Shown here in pieces: positions 61,001 through 64,000 of a stretch of 64,000 nucleotides of DNA. A program made the position numbers and the translations under genes. Below the pieces are notes generated by a model. That model was not told the DNA's origin and did no database searches. It was given only the letters and a program-made list of their open reading frames with translations. This DNA comes from Paragordius varius (taxonomy: Eukaryota; Nematomorpha): positions 2,790,001 through 2,854,000 of the forward strand of contig OZ176052.1 in the NCBI GenBank assembly GCA_964247055.1. Direction: 5' to 3'. Within the stretch, counting starts at the first letter, position 1, and every line of letters begins with the position of its first letter.

Positions 61001-62318
61001 TTGACATTTTGTGTGCTAAACATTTAGACATTTTCGTCTACCAATTAGATGTGCCTAACCCATCATCAGCCAACAACCTTCCACAAACAGAGAGGTCTGG
61101 TTTGCAGAGTTTACCGCATGCCGATAATGGCGTTACCACCACAAATGCCATTGTGCCCAAACTGGCTTATAAGGCGTCCCTTAACCTTGCATCTTTGTTT
61201 GATACGACCGGTGTCGCAATTTGTTCAACAACCTCAATGGAATCATCAAATGTTTCAGCCACTGCAGTCCAACAACAGCAAATGCAAATTACCCCAACTA
61301 TTGTACATAATAGATTGTTAAAATTAAAACTTCTACCTCAGGGCTATCTTTATTGTGGATTGACTTACAAATCACCTCAAGAAATTTTTCGCCGTGCCCT
61401 AACTTCCCACAACTTGTTTGGTGTAGAATTAAACAAGTTGATTGAAAATAAACGTTATTCCAAAGATCCGCCCATAGTTGATCTTATGCTGATTGTCATT
61501 CCGGAGATCGAAAAAAGAGGTGGACTTACTTCAGTTGCTATATACGACTTATGCAGTTGTTTGCGGGAGAAGGATTTGGTCCGAAATATTATGGAAAAGG
61601 ATTTGTATGGAACAAATTTTACTGAACAAGGCGTGCCTGATATAAATATATTAGCGGGTATGATTTGAATTCCAAATTATGAATGTGTTTATTTTTGTCA
61701 TTGGTTAAGATTAATCCAATTTTTTTACTCAGATCCTATAATATAGTAACAAAAACAAATTCGTTAGCATTGCAATTTATAAAATGAAGTTTAGGGAAAA
61801 AATATATTTGCTTTCATAGATATTATCAAAGATTTTTTGAGGGAGTTACCAGAACCACTCTTATCCGGTACCATATATCAAACCCTAATCGATTATGTCA
61901 ATATAAATGAATCCAATGTGGACGTGGCTACATTGGAACAAAATGCAACAATCAAAAGTATTATTAAAGAGATGCCATCTTCCACCAAGGTAAGCCTTGA
62001 AAAATATGTTTCCCAAATTTATTTTACAGCAGAGCATGTTTAATTTTTGAAAACGCAAGAAATATTACATAATTTATTCACTACTAACTTATTTAAATAT
62101 GCATACAGGCTAATGTCAAATATCTCATTGACCATCTAAGAAAAATCTTAACGCACAGCAACGCAAATAAAATGGATATCGATAATTTAGCCAAAGTGTT
62201 TGGTCCTTTACTTTTGCTCCCTTCTAGCCAATCTATCAACCCAAATCCACATCAAGCCTATCTTATCTTTAAGCATTTGTTTCAATCATGGGACTCTTAC
62301 TTTGAAACACTACCCTAA
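52058..62318 (+). CDS. SYD1: SYD-1 / RhoGAP100F homologue (PDZ-C2-RhoGAP), 5' partial
   Basis: SYD-1 is a presynaptic scaffold that starts active-zone assembly, upstream of liprin-alpha. Exons: 52058-52595, 52681-54496, 54720-55299, 56865-59252, probable microexon 60183-60209, 60473-61657, 61820-61989, 62109-62318; about 2300 aa visible. Residues 1-760 are Asn/Ser-rich without known domains. PDZ, about 765-850: VIEIIKRPGQTLGLYIR, GVYISRMAQGSSIER, LKIGDEILKVNGVDV. Then comes an 800-residue Tyr/Asn/Ser-rich linker. C2, about 1840-2025: GLTGLIDIHLC, CIYIILEVDKCIKARTC, WDETFSLDIL. RhoGAP, about 2085-2300: SPQEIFRRAL, IKDFLRELPEPLL, NLAKVFGPLLL. The arginine-finger position is Asp (IYDLCS at 61546-61548), so GAP activity is doubtful. 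The first exon follows an acceptor ('attattatag') and has no Met, so 5' exons are missing. Exon 4 ends in phase 0 but 60183 and 60473 need phase 1, so one tiny exon is unplaced. AATAAA occurs at about 62368. Confidence 0.88.
55667..56237 (+). mobile_element. piggyBac-like MITE family 1, nested copy
   Basis: TTAA (55667-55670), then ACACTTCAATTCAAATTGGGG, through the full set of family blocks to GGATCCAAGTGTTAA (TTAA 56234-56237). 571 bp, the same length as the copy at 6631-7209, inserted in direct orientation into 55413-56775. Confidence 0.78.
56310..56640 (-). mobile_element. LINE C-terminal fragment in SYD-1 intron 3
   Basis: The minus strand reads KLVQIKLTDKITNNTILNES, then LRTKLSCVGHMMRSN, and after stops WxDN-like and 'NATLAEL'-type remnants in another frame. 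'KLTDKITNxxIL...LRWxGHMMR' is the C-terminal part of a non-LTR reverse transcriptase. It carries stops and at least one frame change. Different LINE lineage from 21650-22080, where the motif reads [10 protein letters not shown]. Confidence 0.55.
59757..60057. repeat. Short dispersed repeat in SYD-1 intron
   Basis: 'atgaccgtgactttgacc' to 'caaaaacacaaccc', related to 15913-16262. Again intronic, in the same orientation relative to the host gene. Class unknown. Confidence 0.45.
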
Positions 62319-62922
62319 ATGTTGTTTACAAACCGATTTTAATGCTGAAACAGCACTTATTTTACAAAAAATAAATAAAAACTTTGGTACCAAAAGTTAA
62401 ATTCATCCACCCTTCTATTTCAATAAAATTACAAATTTATTTTGGTAAATGTTGTTTCCTATTACATTTGTAAAACGCACCGGTGATATAAGATGGCATT
62501 TAAAGCTTTAATAACACATGTATAATGAATGCATAAAATGGAATTTTCAAATGCATTTATTTTCTCATCATCAACCGTAAAGATTTTAACAAATAAATTA
62601 TTTATTTTTATTCATTTAACATATTAATTAATTAAATATTAGGGTGGCAATGGTAAAAAATTCATATAAACTAATTTACCAAACTAATTTAATAAATCCA
62701 ATAATTATTGACAATTTGGTATTATAAGGTTGATGTAAACTAACAGTAGATTATTAGAGTTTTTTTAAATGGCCAAATTCTTATTTAATAAAAATATTAA
62801 ATAATCATTATAATAAACATCTATACAACTATCTTTTAGCTATTAACTTCATTTCTTAATTTTTAATTATTTTTATGAATTGATTGAAATTGATTCATAA
62901 TATCATAAGTAATTTTCCATTA
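62319..62922. other. 3' flank of SYD-1
   Basis: Contains AATAAA at about 62368 and 62423 as poly(A) signals for SYD-1. The rest is A/T-rich and unassigned. Confidence 0.45.
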
Positions 62923-64000
62923 TCTACATATTTATAAAAATGGAAAATGCTGGCTTTGTGATCGGTTTCCGGAAAACCGGTAGACCCATTTAAATCCAAA
63001 TGTCGAAAAAATATATCATTAATTAATGCCCCGACAATAGCTTTTCTTTTTTGAATTAGGCCCCCAGTTCAGGCCCACCCCGTGTAAAAAAACGGGTTTT
63101 TCGAAAACAGAAGTCCACAATAATCGTACCTTTAAGACAATTTTCCGGAAAACGTGTTGAACCATTCGATTTCAAATATGATTTTTTTAACTTTTTGTCG
63201 ATTGCGCCGAACATAGTCGGCTCGCTTTTTTAATTTAGGCCCTCTTTTTACCCGCTCCCCCCGTAAAATGCCATTTTTTTCAAAAAAATTAAGTCCTTAA
63301 AAATAATATTTTAAATCTATTTTTGCCCAAGGTATGAGACCATAAAAATTTAACAAGTAAGGTATTCCCAGTTAAAAGGCAAACATTTTAATCGTGCGTT
63401 TTTTTATATTGGGTGCTGAAGCAGATACCCTCTAAAAACTGTCCCGTCATATTGAAATAGCGTGGCTTTGGGGCTAAATTTCAGAAAACCTATCTGGCCA
63501 TATGAGTTCTATAGGTGCTTAAAATATAACCCGTAACAAGGCAAAAATTTAGGTCGTGCGGTATTAAAAAATTAGCCGTTAGTTGTCAATTCACGCCTTG
63601 GAAAATGCGCCACCATGATTTTTTAATTTTAAGGCATTTTTTCCAAAAACTAATGTGAGCATATGGAATTCATGATTCCAAGTATCTTCTGTAAACAAAA
63701 TTTTAATCGAACGTCTTTTTTATATTGGTGTTTGGTTAGGGGGCTACCCGCTAACACCTGCGCCACCATATCGATACAACGTGACTTTAGGCATATTTTA
63801 GAAGACTTATCAGGCCATAATGTTTAATAAGGACTTGAAAAATTACCTGTAAAAAGGCAAAAATTTAAGTAGAGCGGTTTTAAATTACCCCTTTATAAGG
63901 CCCTTGCCCTGAAAAATGCGCCATTATAGAATGACTTTGATTTTGAGGCAATTTTTTGAAAATCCTACAAGAGAATGATTCCAGGTATTACCCGAATTAA
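62923..64000 (+). mobile_element. Helitron-like non-autonomous element, copy C, runs off the window
   Basis: It starts A|TCTACATATTTATA and follows copy A closely: 'ggaaaaccggtagaccca', 'cgccgaacatagtcgg', 'cccgctccccccgtaa', then the ~160-bp array (anchors near 63443, 63605, 63758, 63917). The 3' end lies outside. Confidence 0.6.

Noticed and set aside
1-64000. Search by eye for tRNA, rRNA, CRISPR, LTR elements and Polintons
   Set aside because: No T-arm GGTTCGAATCC-type pair with acceptor stem, no rRNA motif, no regular repeat-spacer array and no long direct terminal repeats were seen.

Overview
This is a strongly A+T-rich animal nuclear window, with spliceosomal genes scattered in a landscape of old non-autonomous transposons. 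Four protein genes can be read exon by exon and named by family: MED26 (minus, 8215-11765), a membrane-anchored DUF268 protein (plus, 13065-17090), a PPIG/NKTR-type SR-cyclophilin (minus, 17346-28900) and a SYD-1/RhoGAP100F homologue (plus, 52058-62318, 5' end not found). MED26 and a synaptic PDZ-C2-RhoGAP protein place the sequence in Metazoa. Several introns are extremely short (25, 26, 26 and 30 nt) and all are the first introns of their genes, while later introns run from 0.2 to 1.7 kb. Short 5' introns with long 3' introns are known from schistosomes, and introns of about 26 nt are known from dicyemids, so an A+T-rich flatworm or a mesozoan is my best guess. No marker here decides it.

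Layout. 1-8.2 kb is repeat-built: piggyBac-like MITEs of two families, one nested in another, then a Helitron-like element carrying about ten ~160-bp tandem units. 8.2-11.8 kb is MED26; its last intron holds a hAT transposase remnant. 11.8-13.1 kb is the shared divergent upstream region of MED26 and the DUF268 gene. The DUF268 gene and the SR-cyclophilin gene converge tail to tail at 17.1-17.35 kb. The cyclophilin gene spans 11.6 kb because its later introns hold a LINE tail, a hAT-like MITE, a CACTA-like MITE and TA-flanked MITEs. 29.3-34.8 kb is repeats: a second Helitron-like copy in inverted orientation and a 2.2-kb palindrome. 34.8-52 kb is gene-poor; it holds a degenerate ~135-bp tandem array, a fragment resembling the last helix of a rhodopsin-type GPCR, one orphan exon candidate and more MITEs, and it probably also holds the missing 5' exons of SYD-1. 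From 62.9 kb a third Helitron-like copy runs off the end.

The genes are not a pathway. Two (MED26, SR-cyclophilin) belong to Pol II transcription and splicing, one to presynaptic assembly, and one is of unknown function. The most informative signals are structural: the ultra-short first introns with intact coding phase, clean empty-site and nested-insertion evidence for a TTAA-targeting MITE family, and a SYD-1 RhoGAP domain whose arginine finger is replaced by aspartate. I saw no LTR, retroviral or Polinton-like element, CRISPR array, rRNA or convincing tRNA.
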